From Mycolicibacterium frederiksbergense (GTDB lineage Bacteria > Actinomycetota > Actinomycetes > Mycobacteriales > Mycobacteriaceae), in assembly GCF_012223425.1 (NCBI RefSeq), contig NZ_CP038799.1:2790001-2854000 (forward strand): a stretch of DNA of 64,000 nt. Reading direction: 5' to 3'. The position numbers and the translations under genes are program-made. Under the pieces are notes generated by a model that searched no databases, was not told where the DNA came from, and saw only the letters and a program-made list of their open reading frames with translations. Of this stretch, positions 1-7,792 are shown piece after piece (the stretch's first letter is position 1; the number at the start of each line of letters is the position of its first letter).

Positions 1-1
1 C

Positions 2-793
2 AAGTACCTGCCGAAGAATGTCGCCCACGCGGTCAACCGGTGGAAGGCAATCGCGATGGCCACCGGTCAGTACCAGCTGGCGCGCAAGTTCCCGAAGATG
101 TTCAAAAAGGCGCTCAAGGACATGGCGACTCGGCGGCTGCCGGACGGCTTCGACTACGAGAAGCACTTCAGCCCCCGTTACAACCCGTGGGATGAGCGAG
201 TCTGCCTGGCCCCCAACGGTGATTTCTTCAAGACCATCAAGGCCGGAAAGGCCGACGTCGTCACCGACACCATCGAGACCTTCACCGAAACCGGTATCAA
301 GCTGACATCCGGCGAGGAGTTGCAGGCCGATATCATCATCACCGCAACGGGTTTGAACATGCAGCTGTTCGGCGGTGCCACGGCGACCCGCAACGGCGAG
401 CCGATCGACCTGACCAAGTCGATGACCTACAAGGGCCTGATGCTGTCCGGCGTGCCCAACATGGCCATCACCTTCGGCTACACCAACGCCTCATGGACGC
501 TGAAGGCCGACCTGGTCTCCGAGTTCATCTGCCGGGTACTGAACTACATGGACGCCAACGGTTTCGACCGGGTCGAACCGCAGCACCCGGGCGATTCGAT
601 CGACGAAGAGCCGTTCATGGACTTCACGCCCGGATACTTCCGCCGTGCCATGGATACCCTGCCGAAGTCCGGCTCGGAGGCGCCCTGGAAGCTGAAGCAG
701 AACTACTTCTTCGATCTGCGCCTCATCCGGCACGGCAAGGTCGACGAGGAGTCCCTGCACTTCACCAAGCACCGCGCGGCCGTATCGGCCTAG
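2..793 (+). CDS. ethA: EthA-type FAD-containing monooxygenase, C-terminal part (5' end outside window)
   Basis: The reading frame is open to the left edge, so only the last 263 residues of a protein usually about 490 residues long are present. The segment carries ITATGLN, part of the second dinucleotide-binding region of class B (Baeyer-Villiger-type) flavin monooxygenases, followed by LSGVPNMA and YTNASWTLKADLVSEF. These match the C-terminal half of M. tuberculosis EthA closely from memory. EthA is a cytoplasmic FAD/NADPH oxygenase of ketones that also activates thioamide prodrugs such as ethionamide. Its usual divergent repressor gene ethR would lie left of the window and is not seen. It converges on rraA with a gap of 10 bp. 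The family is certain; the ethA name rests on similarity plus synteny with rraA and hns. Confidence 0.9.
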   Translation, partial: KYLPKNVAHAVNRWKAIAMATGQYQLARKFPKMFKKALKDMATRRLPDGFDYEKHFSPRYNPWDERVCLAPNGDFFKTIKAGKADVVTDTIETFTETGIKLTSGEELQADIIITATGLNMQLFGGATATRNGEPIDLTKSMTYKGLMLSGVPNMAITFGYTNASWTLKADLVSEFICRVLNYMDANGFDRVEPQHPGDSIDEEPFMDFTPGYFRRAMDTLPKSGSEAPWKLKQNYFFDLRLIRHGKVDEESLHFTKHRAAVSA

Positions 794-803
794 CGTCACC
801 GGC

Positions 804-1307
804 CTACAGCGACGCGGCTGTCTGGTCGCCTGCAGCGACGACGACGATCCCGTCCTCGTCGCTGTAGGCGATCTCACCGGGGACGAACGTGACGCCGCCG
901 AAGGAAACCTCGATATCACGTTCTCCCGCACCCGTTTTGGTGCCCTTGCGCGGATTGGTACCCAGCGCCTTGATGCCCACCTCGATGGTGCGCAGCGCGG
1001 CCGCATCGCGTACCACGCCGTGCACGATCACTCCGGCCCAGCCGTTCTCGGCGGCCAGGCCGGCGATGATGTCACCGACCAGCGCGGTGTGCAGCGAACC
1101 GCCACCGTCGACCACCAGCACCCCGCCGTCACCCGGCGTGGACAGGATCGACTTGAGCAGGGCGTTGTCCTCGAAGCAGCGCACCGTGGTGATCCGGCCG
1201 GCGAAGGACGTGACACCCCCGTAATTGCGCAACTGCAGATCGCAGCTGCGGACGTCGGGGTAGATCTCGTCGACAAGGTCAGCGGTCGCGCGCGGTTCGA
1301 TGCTCAC
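804..1307 (-). CDS. rraA: RraA-family protein (ribonuclease E activity regulator-like; formerly MenG)
   Basis: The 167-residue product has the RraA fold signature. VVDGGGSLHTALVGDIIAGLA is the glycine-rich ligand-pocket segment; GVIVHGVVRDAAALRTI and LGTNPRKGTKTG follow, and the acidic C-terminal region reads GEIAYSDEDGIVVV. Length and motifs fit trimeric RraA proteins (about 160 residues), which bind RNase E in E. coli; some family members are aldolases. The older menG methyltransferase label for this family is generally considered wrong. The gene overlaps the upstream MerR gene by 4 bp (ATGA), so the two are probably co-translated. In M. tuberculosis the corresponding gene (Rv3853) lies directly next to hns. 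Confidence 0.9.
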   Translation of the reverse strand: MSIEPRATADLVDEIYPDVRSCDLQLRNYGGVTSFAGRITTVRCFEDNALLKSILSTPGDGGVLVVDGGGSLHTALVGDIIAGLAAENGWAGVIVHGVVRDAAALRTIEVGIKALGTNPRKGTKTGAGERDIEVSFGGVTFVPGEIAYSDEDGIVVVAAGDQTAASL

Positions 1308-2059
1308 GCCATGATGCTAGCGAGCACCACATCGTGCACGAACTGCGCCAGACCCGGTTCGACATCGTCGTAGTAGGCCGTGAACCTCGGATCGGCCAGG
1401 TACATCTCGACCAGTCCGCGGTGCATCTCGCTGCCGCAGTCGTAGAAGCGCTCGATACTCGCGCGGTGCCGGGCGGCCAGTGCGTCGGCCTCCGGTTCGC
1501 CGGGGCGCACGCCGGCCCGCTTGGCGGCCGCCAGGTCTTCCAGGAGCGCGTCCCCCTCGGCCTTGAGATCGATCCAGTCCTGTTTCGTCAGCTGGGCGAC
1601 CCGCTGCCGGGACTGCTTCCATTCATCGGTGTCGCCCCAGCGCTGCTCGGCTTCGACCGCATACTCCTCGCCGAATGCCGTGGTCCCGAAGATCTCGACC
1701 TGTTCTTCGGCGGTCAGCTGAATGCCGCTGCGATGCGCGTTCATGAGTTCCTCCACTGCCTTGATCGTGCGCTGCAGACCTTCGGCCCGCTCGAGGAGCA
1801 GGGCGTGCTGGCGCTGCAGCCGGGTCAGCCCGTCGACCTCGGGGTCGTCGAGCAGGACGCGGATCTCATCCAGCGGCAGCCCCGCCGCGCGGTACACCAG
1901 CACCAGGTGTAATCGCTCGACATCGGCGTCGGTGTAGCCGCGGTAACCGGCCGGGGTTCGCACGCCGGGCACCACCAGACCGATGTGGTCGTAATGGTGC
2001 AGGGTGCGCACGGAGAGCCCGGTCAGGGCGGCGACGCTGCCGACGGTTCTCACGTCCAT
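1304..2059 (-). CDS. MerR-family regulator with TipAS antibiotic-recognition domain (TipAL-like)
   Basis: The 251-residue protein starts with a MerR winged helix-turn-helix (residues about 1-70; SVAALTGLSVRTLHHYDHIGLV, then GYRGYTDADVERL). A dimerisation coiled coil lies at about residues 75-115. A C-terminal TipAS-like domain (about 125-250) includes QSRQRVAQLTKQDW, HRASIERFYDCGSEMHRGL and YLADPRF. TipAL proteins bind thiopeptide-like or other bulky ligands and activate their own promoters. It overlaps rraA by 4 bp and lies 55 bp downstream of hns on the same strand. In M. tuberculosis hns and rraA are adjacent, so this regulator looks like a lineage-specific insertion between them. The ligand is unknown. 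Confidence 0.88.
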   Translation of the reverse strand: MDVRTVGSVAALTGLSVRTLHHYDHIGLVVPGVRTPAGYRGYTDADVERLHLVLVYRAAGLPLDEIRVLLDDPEVDGLTRLQRQHALLLERAEGLQRTIKAVEELMNAHRSGIQLTAEEQVEIFGTTAFGEEYAVEAEQRWGDTDEWKQSRQRVAQLTKQDWIDLKAEGDALLEDLAAAKRAGVRPGEPEADALAARHRASIERFYDCGSEMHRGLVEMYLADPRFTAYYDDVEPGLAQFVHDVVLASIMA

Positions 2060-2114
2060 GGACCCACTATCTGCCCTGACGTCGCGTGAGGGTCAAGCCC
2101 CGCCGCGGGAAACC

Positions 2115-2579
2115 TCAGTCCTCGTCGGAACCGCGGCGGGCCAGCAGCACGACCACGACCGCGAGCACACCGACGGCAATCGCGGCCACCAGCGGCAGCC
2201 GGGACTGATCCGGACCGAGGGCCGGCACCGCGGACGGTGTTGGCATGGCGGCAGCTACCGCGGATTTCGCCTGCGCGGCAACTTCTTTGGCGGCTTCTTT
2301 GGCTACTGCCGTCGGTTCGGCCGGGTCCGCAACGACCGGCGCCGGCTCGGCCGGTGTGGCCTTGACCGGCGGCGCCTTCTTCGCGGCGGGAGCTTTCTTG
2401 GCCGGTGCGGCCTTCTTCACCGGCGCCTTCTTGGCGGGGGCGGCCTTCTTCGCGGCGGGTGCCTTTTTGGCCGGTGCCTTCTTTGCCGGAGTCTTGGCGG
2501 CCGGAGGCGCAGCAGGTGGGTCAACCGGGACCTGCTCAGCGGGGGCCTTCTGTTCGGGAAGGTCCTGCTCGTCGCCCAT
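2115..2579 (-). CDS. hns: Hns (Rv3852-like) membrane-anchored Lys/Ala/Pro-rich nucleoid-associated protein
   Basis: This is a 154-residue protein. After an acidic N-terminus it carries a long run of AKKAPAKK-type repeats (about residues 28-75), a segment that resembles the basic tails of histone H1-like DNA-binding proteins. An Ala-rich linker (KEAAKEVAAQAKSAVAAA) and one C-terminal membrane helix (LVAAIAVGVLAVVVVLLA) follow, and the protein ends RRGSDED. This layout matches M. tuberculosis Rv3852, named Hns despite having no homology to enterobacterial H-NS. A clear AAAGGAG ribosome site precedes the ATG. Low complexity limits homology inference, but position next to rraA and copC/copD/DUF6474 supports it. 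A role in membrane tethering of DNA is inferred from the family. Confidence 0.8.
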   Translation of the reverse strand: MGDEQDLPEQKAPAEQVPVDPPAAPPAAKTPAKKAPAKKAPAAKKAAPAKKAPVKKAAPAKKAPAAKKAPPVKATPAEPAPVVADPAEPTAVAKEAAKEVAAQAKSAVAAAMPTPSAVPALGPDQSRLPLVAAIAVGVLAVVVVLLARRGSDED

Positions 2580-2644
2580 GGTGCTGCTCCTTTGCAGTGT
2601 CGTCCAGCGCAGTGCAACCCATCATGCCAGCCCGGCGATCGGCG

Positions 2645-3565
2645 TCACCCCGTGACCGCCAGGGCGGCGGCCAACGTCAATGCCACCGCCATCAAGGCGA
2701 GCTCGGTATCGGCGCGCCGGGTCGAGAGCTCGGCGCTGGCCCGGTGACCACGTGCCGACGGTAACCACCGGGACCTGTTCTGCCAGGCCAGCGCCATCAG
2801 CACCGCGGTCACGACGACCTTCGCCACCAACAGCCGGCCGTATCCGGTGCCGACCAGCTCGGCCGGGGCCCCGATCACCACCGCGGCGCTGAGCACCCCG
2901 CCCGCCAACAGCACCAGCACCGACCACAACGACAGTGCCGAGAAACGGGGCAGCACCCGGGCCCACTGGCCGCGGCGGTCCACCACGAGCACGATCGCCG
3001 CGAGCACACCGCACCACAGCGCCGCCGCCAGGGCATGCAGCGTGACCCCCAGTCCGCCGAGTGCGCTCTCGGACAGATGCCCGGCCAGGGTGCGCGCGGC
3101 GGTACCGAGTGCGGCGACGCCGGCGATCACCAGGGACCCGCCTGGGTTACGTACCGCGATGGTCAGCACGACCACCAGCAGTGCCGCCACCACGCAGATC
3201 AGATCGGCCCGACCGGCCGTCGTCGACACGGCGAACTCGAACGCGGTCCGTACCCCGAGGTCGCGCACCGTGATTGCGGCGGTATCGGCCGCGGTCTGCA
3301 CCAGACGGATCAGTTCGGCGGCCAGCCACACCCAGGCTGCCACCGCCAGGACGGCGGTGCTGCGCCGGGCGAGTTCGGCGCGGTAGCGCGCGGTGTCGAG
3401 CCACGGCACCACCGCGAGGCCGAGCACCAGCACGGCGGCACCGTCGGCGAGCAGCCGGGTGAGGGTCGCCACGAGAGCATCGTCGGGGCGGCTGAGAATC
3501 CAGGCCAGCGCGATGCTGAGGGCGACGACGAGTGCGCCCAGGCACGCCCGCCGGGTCGGCGTCAC
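2645..3565 (-). CDS. CopD-family membrane protein (copper resistance D domain)
   Basis: The product is 306 residues from a GTG start whose codon overlaps the copC stop (GTGA); a longer open frame exists upstream but would run inside copC. It is very hydrophobic with about eight membrane helices. It has the CopD/YcnJ layout, including LHALAAALWCGVLAAIVLV, where the His within a helix is a typical metal-binding position of the family. It is translationally coupled to the copC-like gene, so the two likely act together in copper handling at the cytoplasmic membrane and periplasm. The C-terminal helix block is followed by only 65 bp before hns. Confidence 0.85.
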   Translation of the reverse strand: MTPTRRACLGALVVALSIALAWILSRPDDALVATLTRLLADGAAVLVLGLAVVPWLDTARYRAELARRSTAVLAVAAWVWLAAELIRLVQTAADTAAITVRDLGVRTAFEFAVSTTAGRADLICVVAALLVVVLTIAVRNPGGSLVIAGVAALGTAARTLAGHLSESALGGLGVTLHALAAALWCGVLAAIVLVVDRRGQWARVLPRFSALSLWSVLVLLAGGVLSAAVVIGAPAELVGTGYGRLLVAKVVVTAVLMALAWQNRSRWLPSARGHRASAELSTRRADTELALMAVALTLAAALAVTG

Positions 3566-4095
3566 GTGCGGCGTCGGCTCCACCACACGCCGGCACCGAC
3601 GAGCACCACCGCCGCGATCACGAACGGCCACACCGGGAGGCCGTCATCGGTCGCCGCTGCCGGCGCGGCAGCGGGTGCGGCAGCGGGTGCGACCGACGGA
3701 CCGGGCGTACCCGTTGCGGCGGCGGTCAGCTCGAAAGCCCAGGATCCGGTGATGACATGGCCGTCCGCGGAGGTGACGCGGTAGTTGGCCGTATAGGTAC
3801 CCGCCGGACCGAGTGGGCGCACGTCGACCTCTGCCACCGGGCCGTTCACCCTGACGTCACCGGTGGACCACAGATTGCCGTCCGGGCCGACGACGGTCAT
3901 CGCAGCGAACGCGGTCTGCAGGTCTTCGCTGAAGGTGGCGCTGACCTTGGCGGGCGCCGCAGCCAGTGCTGTGCCGGGCGCCGGATCCGAGGAGATCAGT
4001 GTGGCGTGCGCCGCGGCGGGGCCGGCCCCGGCCAAGGAAAGCCCCGTCAGGAGCAGAGCCAACAGGGGTGCCAGGATCCGTGCGTAGATCGTCAT
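3562..4095 (-). CDS. CopC-domain copper-binding exported protein
   Basis: The protein has 177 residues. An N-terminal signal peptide ends near AGPAAAHA, so mature CopC begins with the His that usually binds Cu(II). The beta-sandwich follows, with TLISSDPAPGTALAAAPAKV, FSEDL and the second metal-site segment TSADGHVITGSWAF (Asp-Gly-His). A Pro/Ala linker and a C-terminal membrane helix (VWPFVIAAVVLVGAGVWW) ending in RRRT anchor it outside the cytoplasmic membrane. It sits between DUF6474 (1-bp overlap, TGATG) and copD (4-bp overlap), making a tight three-gene unit. The family assignment is secure; copper as substrate is inferred from it. Confidence 0.9.
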   Translation of the reverse strand: MTIYARILAPLLALLLTGLSLAGAGPAAAHATLISSDPAPGTALAAAPAKVSATFSEDLQTAFAAMTVVGPDGNLWSTGDVRVNGPVAEVDVRPLGPAGTYTANYRVTSADGHVITGSWAFELTAAATGTPGPSVAPAAAPAAAPAAATDDGLPVWPFVIAAVVLVGAGVWWSRRRT

Positions 4096-4781
4096 CAGAC
4101 CAGGCCGAGCCGCGCCATCACGTCGGCGTCGATACCGTCGAGCTGCTGGCCGATGGCCGCGTGGGCGGCCTTTCGGCGCGCCGTGGGCATGTTCTCCGCG
4201 GCGGTGACGGCAGCGGACAGGTCGGTCAACCGGTCGTTGATGGCGGCCACGAACTGCTTGGTCTCGACGTCCTTGGGGTTCTTCTCGGCGACCCGCCGGG
4301 TGGCCTGTTCGGCACCATTGATCCGGGCCGACAGGATCGCCCCATGCCCGGAGAACTGACCGATCTGGGCCAGCGGTACACCGAGCTGATCGGCGCGGCG
4401 CTGGTCGAGCAGGCCGCGGATCGCGATCGCACCGCGGTAGGCCAGCGGCACCAGGACCGGCGCCAGCAGCCGGGACACGGTCAGTGTCCGGCGAATCTTC
4501 ATCGGGGACAGCAGTTTGCCCTCGCGGACTGCCTTGAGTTGGGTCTCAGCAACCTTGAGTGCGGCACGGTCGCTGTCCCGTTGGGCCTTGAGCTGGGCCT
4601 TGATCGCCTGGGTCTGCGCCTTGCGATCGGCCTTGATGCGCCGCGCGTCGTTGCGCGCCGCGAGTTTGGCCTCCAGCTTGGCTCCCTTGGTGAGCGCACG
4701 TTTGGTCGCGCGCCCGATGGCCCGAGCCTCGGCGCGACGGGCCGACCGGCTCTTGCGTTGCGTGAACAGGCCCATCGGCAT
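4095..4781 (-). CDS. DUF6474-type conserved mycobacterial protein (Rv3850-like)
   Basis: This 228-residue protein starts MPMGLFTQRKSRSARRAEAR. A strongly basic Lys/Arg/Ala-rich helical region (about residues 8-85), probably a coiled coil, is followed by a compact C-terminal part with LSPMKIRRTLTVSRLLAPVLVPLAYRGA and a possible short membrane-associated helix. It matches Rv3850 in size, start and position, two genes from espR. The function is unknown. It is the first gene of the copC-copD unit and is divergent from the proline-rich exported protein gene across a 201-bp region. The basic N-terminus could bind nucleic acid or acidic lipid, but nothing in the sequence proves this. Confidence 0.8.
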   Translation of the reverse strand: MPMGLFTQRKSRSARRAEARAIGRATKRALTKGAKLEAKLAARNDARRIKADRKAQTQAIKAQLKAQRDSDRAALKVAETQLKAVREGKLLSPMKIRRTLTVSRLLAPVLVPLAYRGAIAIRGLLDQRRADQLGVPLAQIGQFSGHGAILSARINGAEQATRRVAEKNPKDVETKQFVAAINDRLTDLSAAVTAAENMPTARRKAAHAAIGQQLDGIDADVMARLGLV

Positions 4782-4910
4782 TGCCTCCCGGTCATCTCGT
4801 CCGCGTCGCCCCGATCACGGTGCCACGATGCGGCCAACCCTATCGTTCTGCCGGCCATACCACTCTCGGCGGCCTTGCGTGGAACCGGATCACTTTCGGC
4901 AGCAAACACG

Positions 4911-4922
4911 TACACCGGTGTA
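4911..4922. promoter_or_regulatory. 12-bp perfect palindrome in the DUF6474 / proline-rich protein divergent region
   Basis: TACACCGGTGTA is a perfect 12-bp palindrome about 60-70 bp upstream of the plus-strand gene start and 130 bp upstream of DUF6474. It lies in the only promoter-bearing space between the two genes, so it may be an operator. No regulator is assigned. Confidence 0.35.
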
Positions 4923-4982
4923 TGCGACAATTGCCGAAAGATTGCCTGTGCGCCGTGAGACGCCATGAGGGGTGGTGACGAC

Positions 4983-6014
4983 GTGGGTTCGCGCATGCGA
5001 GTCGCCGCGGCTGCCTGCCTGGTGTCATCAGGGCTGTTCGTGGGTGGTGCGTCCGGAGCTGTGGCGTTAGCCGAGCCCGACAGCAGCGGGGACGCAGCGG
5101 GTACCGGGACCGCGGATAGGGGTTCGGACGAGACTGCTGGTCAGTCCCGTCGCAGTGCACCGCGTGGCGTCGATACGGTGACCCGGGCCGGACCGGGTTC
5201 GCCGGGCCCGCGTTCGGCGGCTCCCCCAAGGGGAACCGCGGATCTTCCGGCGCGCTCGGCCGATGCCGTCGAGAGCGACTCCAGCAAACTCCCCGAGGCC
5301 GCAGCTGAAGCCGGAGAAACTCCGCCCGGCGTTGCTCCCGGCGAACACGACGTCAGTGTGCCGGCCGCCGAAGGAGACGACACGGGCGACGCCAAAGCCG
5401 ACGACGAAGAAGATGACGAGTGCGGATGGGGCTGGTGGCCACTGCCGCCCGACAGCGACCCGTCGGCGCCGAACGGCGGCGACGGTTACGGAGGCGGCGC
5501 GCCGTCGACCGCTCAGCCGCCGGCCGGCCGGCCGGGTGCTCCCCCCGGGCTGGAGATACCGCCGCCGCGCGAACTGCTCCCGGAATCCCCGGTGCTGCCG
5601 GTGGTCCCCGACCCCCAGGAACCCCTGCCCGGACTTGTCGCGCCGGCGGCCATGCCGGTGCTGTCGATGCCCGTCATCGTGCTGCCGCCGCCGTTGCCCG
5701 GGTTGGGAGGTGGAGGCGGCGCGGGACCGCGAGCGCAGGCACCCGGGAGTCCCGCGAGGCCGCCCGCCCCGTCACGGGTCACGCCGGCCGAACGCCCCGC
5801 CGCACCGCGCAATGACACCGTGGTGCCTGCGTCCTATCGTGCGGGGTACGGCGAATACCTCCGGACCGCCGGAATGCCTCAAGTCATCGCCGTCGCGGTC
5901 CCGGGAGCAACCGCCATCATGCTGCTCACCGGCCTGGGCGGGTTGATCGGCTATCGGCAGGCGCGTGCCGGACTGGCGATCCGGGCCAGTGGTTCAGCAA
6001 GGTTCTCGAGTTGA
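4983..6014 (+). CDS. Proline-rich exported, C-terminally membrane-anchored protein of unknown function
   Basis: I place the start at GTG 4983 because a GAGGGGTGG ribosome site precedes it and the product then begins MGSRMRVAAAACLVSSG, a good signal peptide cleaved near ALAEP; an ATG at 4965 in the same frame is possible. The mature protein is low complexity. It has an acidic stretch ending DDEEDDECGWGWWPLPP, then long Pro/Gly segments, then a globular-looking end (YRAGYGEYLRTAGMPQVIAVAV) with one membrane helix (ATAIMLLTGLGGLIGY) and a short basic tail. I recognise this as a mycobacterial exported family but know no function. It is followed 63 bp later by the peptidase gene. Confidence 0.75.
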   Translation: MGSRMRVAAAACLVSSGLFVGGASGAVALAEPDSSGDAAGTGTADRGSDETAGQSRRSAPRGVDTVTRAGPGSPGPRSAAPPRGTADLPARSADAVESDSSKLPEAAAEAGETPPGVAPGEHDVSVPAAEGDDTGDAKADDEEDDECGWGWWPLPPDSDPSAPNGGDGYGGGAPSTAQPPAGRPGAPPGLEIPPPRELLPESPVLPVVPDPQEPLPGLVAPAAMPVLSMPVIVLPPPLPGLGGGGGAGPRAQAPGSPARPPAPSRVTPAERPAAPRNDTVVPASYRAGYGEYLRTAGMPQVIAVAVPGATAIMLLTGLGGLIGYRQARAGLAIRASGSARFSS

Positions 6015-6077
6015 CCGGATTCGGGCATCTGCCAGACAGTGGAGCGCCATAGTGGACCTGAGGGAAAGGAGAAGGCC

Positions 6078-6569
6078 ATGCCGGCAAGTCGCCGCGTGAC
6101 CCGCGCGGTCAGTTCCGTGCTCGACCTTGCGCCACGCCGGGGCGAGGTGTCGTTGCCGCGTCTGGTCGAAGCGGTCGCCGAGGATCAGGGCCGCCCGATC
6201 AGGATCAAGATGGCCGATCTGCCCCCGGGTGTCTGTGGACAGTGGCGCCAATACGCCGACCATGATGTCTTTCTGATCCAGAAGGGGCTGCCCGCCTGGG
6301 ACCGCACGCTGGCCCACGAGCTGGGCCATCTCGTGCTCGGTCACGCAGGCACCCCGGTGGTGGAGGCCGCGCGAGAGACCATGGAGCTGGCCGGGTCCGA
6401 CCTCATCGGGTACATGCTCAATCAGCGGACCGGGTGTATGGGGCCCGCGGGTGAAGAGGCCGAGCAGGAGGCCGAGGACTTCGCCGCGCTGCTCATCTAT
6501 CGTCTTGGCCGGCTACCGTCCGATCGCTCGTCGATCGTGCAGGTGCGGCTCGGGGAGGCGTTTGGTTGA
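6078..6569 (+). CDS. ImmA/IrrE-family zinc metallopeptidase
   Basis: I chose ATG 6078 because AAAGGAG lies at the right distance; the same frame opens at ATG 6039. The 163-residue product has the zinc motif H-E-L-G-H within TLAHELGHLVLGH, plus a downstream acidic segment (EEAEQEAEDFAALL) whose Glu is the usual third ligand. Upstream, RIKMADLPPGVCGQW fits the N-terminal strands of this family. Such peptidases typically cleave XRE-type repressors (ImmR, DdrO) to switch genes on. The stop overlaps the next gene by 4 bp (TTGA), so the two are coupled. The nearest XRE-type regulator is espR, convergent about 1.2 kb downstream; a functional link is inference only. Confidence 0.85.
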   Translation: MPASRRVTRAVSSVLDLAPRRGEVSLPRLVEAVAEDQGRPIRIKMADLPPGVCGQWRQYADHDVFLIQKGLPAWDRTLAHELGHLVLGHAGTPVVEAARETMELAGSDLIGYMLNQRTGCMGPAGEEAEQEAEDFAALLIYRLGRLPSDRSSIVQVRLGEAFG

Positions 6570-7726
6570 TCGTCTGGGTGATCGCCGGTCTCCTCGGGCT
6601 GGCGACCGGCTTGCGAATCGGGTGGGCGCTGGTCAACAAGCAATCCCTGGTGAGCACCGCGATGATCCTCGCGCTGGGCAGTCTCGGTATCGTCGCAGCG
6701 CTCAACTGGCAGCCGTTGACCTTGCTGATCGACACCGCCCTGCGGTGGCCGAACGTCGCGGTCGCGCTCAGTCAGGTTGCGTTGATCGGCTGCGCGGCGG
6801 GCAGCTGCGTGATGATCACGACGGTCGCGTCGGAGCGTAAACCGACCGTCATTCGCCGCATCGCCATCGGCCAATACATCGTTGCGGCCGCCATCGCGGT
6901 GGCCACCCTGGTGGCGTTCTTCCGGGCCCCGCAGATGCCGGAGATGGCGCCCGAGGAGTACATGCGGCGCAACCTGGCGCCGGGCGGCTCGTCGTCGTGG
7001 CTGCTGCCACTGCTCTACGTGCTGCTCGCGCTGACTCTCGTCGCGTGGGCGGGGGTGCGTCATTCCAACCGGACCCGGCGTGGCCGTGCCCTCTTCGTCT
7101 TCAGCATCGGCATGGTTCTCATGGTCCTGTCGAGTGCCTTCTTTCTGCTCCGCGCGGTGGGCAACACCGACGTCCTCGGTGTGGGTGCGGCCGCGACGCT
7201 GCTGGGTTGCGCGATGCTGGTGGTGGCCGGCGGATCGCTGTTGCCCAGCGTGGAGGACTGGTTCGGTGCGCGCCGGGAGCTGCGCACGATTCAGCCGCTG
7301 CTGGCCGAGCTCAACACCCGGCACCCGGACGTGGGTATCGGGGTGCGGCCCCGTGGACCGCTGTTGTTCCGGGTCGCCGAGCAGATGTCACTGATCTCGG
7401 ACTCGCTGTACCTGGAAGCCATTGCGGCCGAGGGCGCGCGGCTTCGCACGGTGGATGCCACCGCGGGCCAGCGCGATATCGAGGAGTCCCTGAACATCGC
7501 CGATATCGCGGATCTCGATTCGCCGCCGGTGCCCGCCGACGAACAAGCCCGCGGTATCGCGGAGTGGATCTTTGCGGGCCGCGGTGCGGGCCGTGACGAA
7601 GCGCACGCGGCCTTTCCGGGGCTGAACTGGCTGCGCCAGCCGACGACCTACTCGGACCGGGAGTGGATACTCGCCATCGCCGAGCAATTTCGCGAACTGG
7701 AGATCGGCACGCCGTCTCGGGCCTGA
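6566..7726 (+). CDS. MAB_1171c-family multi-pass membrane protein (DUF6545-like)
   Basis: This is a 386-residue product from a TTG start overlapping the peptidase stop; GGGGAGG lies at 6553-6558. The first about 230 residues contain seven or so membrane helices. The last about 150 residues are soluble, beginning after SLLPSVEDWFGARRELRTIQPLLAEL and including a regularly spaced helical region and GLNWLRQPTTYSDREWILAIAEQF. The family has been labelled a putative transporter, but no transport motif is visible. In actinobacteria it commonly travels with a small ImmA/IrrE peptidase and an XRE regulator, as here. A sensor role in the membrane with a cytoplasmic output domain is equally possible. 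Confidence 0.75.
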   Translation: MIVWVIAGLLGLATGLRIGWALVNKQSLVSTAMILALGSLGIVAALNWQPLTLLIDTALRWPNVAVALSQVALIGCAAGSCVMITTVASERKPTVIRRIAIGQYIVAAAIAVATLVAFFRAPQMPEMAPEEYMRRNLAPGGSSSWLLPLLYVLLALTLVAWAGVRHSNRTRRGRALFVFSIGMVLMVLSSAFFLLRAVGNTDVLGVGAAATLLGCAMLVVAGGSLLPSVEDWFGARRELRTIQPLLAELNTRHPDVGIGVRPRGPLLFRVAEQMSLISDSLYLEAIAAEGARLRTVDATAGQRDIEESLNIADIADLDSPPVPADEQARGIAEWIFAGRGAGRDEAHAAFPGLNWLRQPTTYSDREWILAIAEQFRELEIGTPSRA

Positions 7727-7729
7727 ACG

Positions 7730-7773
7730 CACAAACGGTGCCGTCACGCTTGCGCGTGACGACACCGTTTGTG
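7730..7773. terminator. Bidirectional hairpin between the convergent membrane-protein gene and espR
   Basis: CACAAACGGTG at 7730-7740 pairs with CACCGTTTGTG at 7763-7773, and CGTCACG at 7742-7748 with CGTGACG at 7755-7761. There is one mismatch (7741/7762) and a 6-nt loop. It fills the gap between the 3' ends of the two genes. A U-tract is lacking, as is common in mycobacteria. Confidence 0.8.
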
Positions 7774-7792
7774 GCGGTGATCCCGAACGGGA

